Assembly (NCBI GenBank): GCA_016124335.1
Contig: WGNX01000012.1
Coordinates: 62,001-126,000, forward strand
Direction of reading: 5' to 3'
DNA: 64,000 nt
Source: Alphaproteobacteria bacterium
Lineage (GTDB): Bacteria > Pseudomonadota > Alphaproteobacteria > CACIAM-22H2
Positions 63,749 to 64,000 of the stretch are shown here, in pieces (the first letter of the stretch is position 1; each line of letters begins with the position of its first letter). The position numbers and the translations under genes were made by a program. Under the pieces are notes generated by a model. The model saw nothing but the letters and a program-made list of their open reading frames with translations, searched no databases and was not told where the DNA came from.

Positions 63749-64000
63749 CGCCAAGCGCCTCCGGCCCCAGGGCCGCAAGTACGGGGGCAAGCGCCTCGGC
63801 CACGCGCTGGACGGTTCCTTCGCCCTGTGCGGCGAAGGCGCGCGCGGCCGCCCCTTCGCGCTGGACGAGCTGGGGGTCGCCGAGCCGGGCCGAGACCCAT
63901 CGGGAAAGGCCAGCGGCATCCGCCACGCGTGTGGCGGCACCCGCACCGATGAGTTCGCCGGCAAGCTCGACGAAATTCTCCATCGACGGGCCGAACGCGA
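63735..64000 (-). CDS. waaA: 3-deoxy-D-manno-octulosonic acid transferase, C-terminal part (truncated)
   Basis: The last 87-88 residues of a Kdo transferase; the rest lies beyond the window. The segment GPSMENFVELAGELIGAG corresponds to the C-terminal GPHxxNF block of WaaA/KdtA, where the usual His is replaced by Ser. It attaches Kdo to lipid IVA in the inner membrane. The end overlaps lpxK by 14 bp. The call rests on this block and on the lpxK-acyltransferase neighbourhood. Confidence 0.8.
   Translation of the reverse strand, partial: AFGPSMENFVELAGELIGAGAATRVADAAGLSRWVSARLGDPQLVQREGAAARAFAAQGEGTVQRVAEALAPVLAALGPEALGDARA

Overview
The window is GC-rich, single-chromosome-type DNA with gene order typical of an alphaproteobacterium. 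The order dnaA-(pcp)-dnaN-recF-gyrB, with rpsT and mutM-ubiE-ubiB close by, and the run coaBC-dut-Rrf2-moeB-cyclophilins-cysK, both fit. So do a NrsF-type anti-sigma factor paired with an ECF sigma factor, PAS_5-like proteins, and a trans-4-hydroxyproline operon. I cannot name a genus. Genes are densely packed, and many neighbours overlap by 4 bp (ATGA or GTGA), which points to translational coupling. I recognised no tRNA, rRNA, CRISPR array, phage or insertion sequence.

Layout. 0-9 kb is a catabolic island: an NMT1-type ABC transporter cut by the window edge, a CodA-like amidohydrolase, two tandem FAD-linked oxidoreductases, two tandem flavodoxin-fold quinone reductases on the other strand, and a Rieske oxygenase. 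9-10.6 kb is a small stress module: a 65-aa Cys-containing protein, an ECF sigma factor and a NrsF-like anti-sigma. It is preceded by a match to the GTAACC-N16-CGAA promoter I recall for Caulobacter SigF. 10.7-23 kb holds a diiron protein, an esterase, a ureidoglycine/alanine-glyoxylate-type aminotransferase, serS, a thiol dioxygenase, exporters, a LysR regulator and hydroxypyruvate isomerase. 22.9-26.6 kb is a two-component system with an unusual REC-MarR regulator, coupled to an SMR exporter.

28-32 kb is a trans-4-hydroxy-L-proline degradation operon behind a PAS-AraC regulator. 32.2-37 kb is the imelysin / di-heme oxidoreductase / imelysin / DUF1513 iron-acquisition operon, with a Fur-box-like site at its promoter. 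37-42 kb carries a class III aminotransferase, a carboxymuconolactone decarboxylase-like protein, PAS and HD proteins and a DMT exporter.

42-50.6 kb is the replication-initiation cluster: gyrB, recF, dnaN, pcp, dnaA, a rhodanese and rpsT, all on the minus strand. 50.7-55 kb contains enoyl-CoA hydratase, mutM, ubiE and ubiB. 55.3-62 kb has a sulfur-themed content: a split YeeE/YedE transporter, coaBC, dut, a Cys-less Rrf2 regulator, a MoeB/ThiF-like adenylyltransferase, two cyclophilins and a CysK-glutaredoxin fusion. The window ends in lipid A/Kdo synthesis genes (lpxL-type acyltransferase, lpxK, and the 3-prime end of waaA).

The items most worth follow-up are the ECF/NrsF module with its small protein, the CysK-glutaredoxin fusion, the HK/REC-MarR/SMR operon, and the 0-9 kb catabolic island of unknown substrate.
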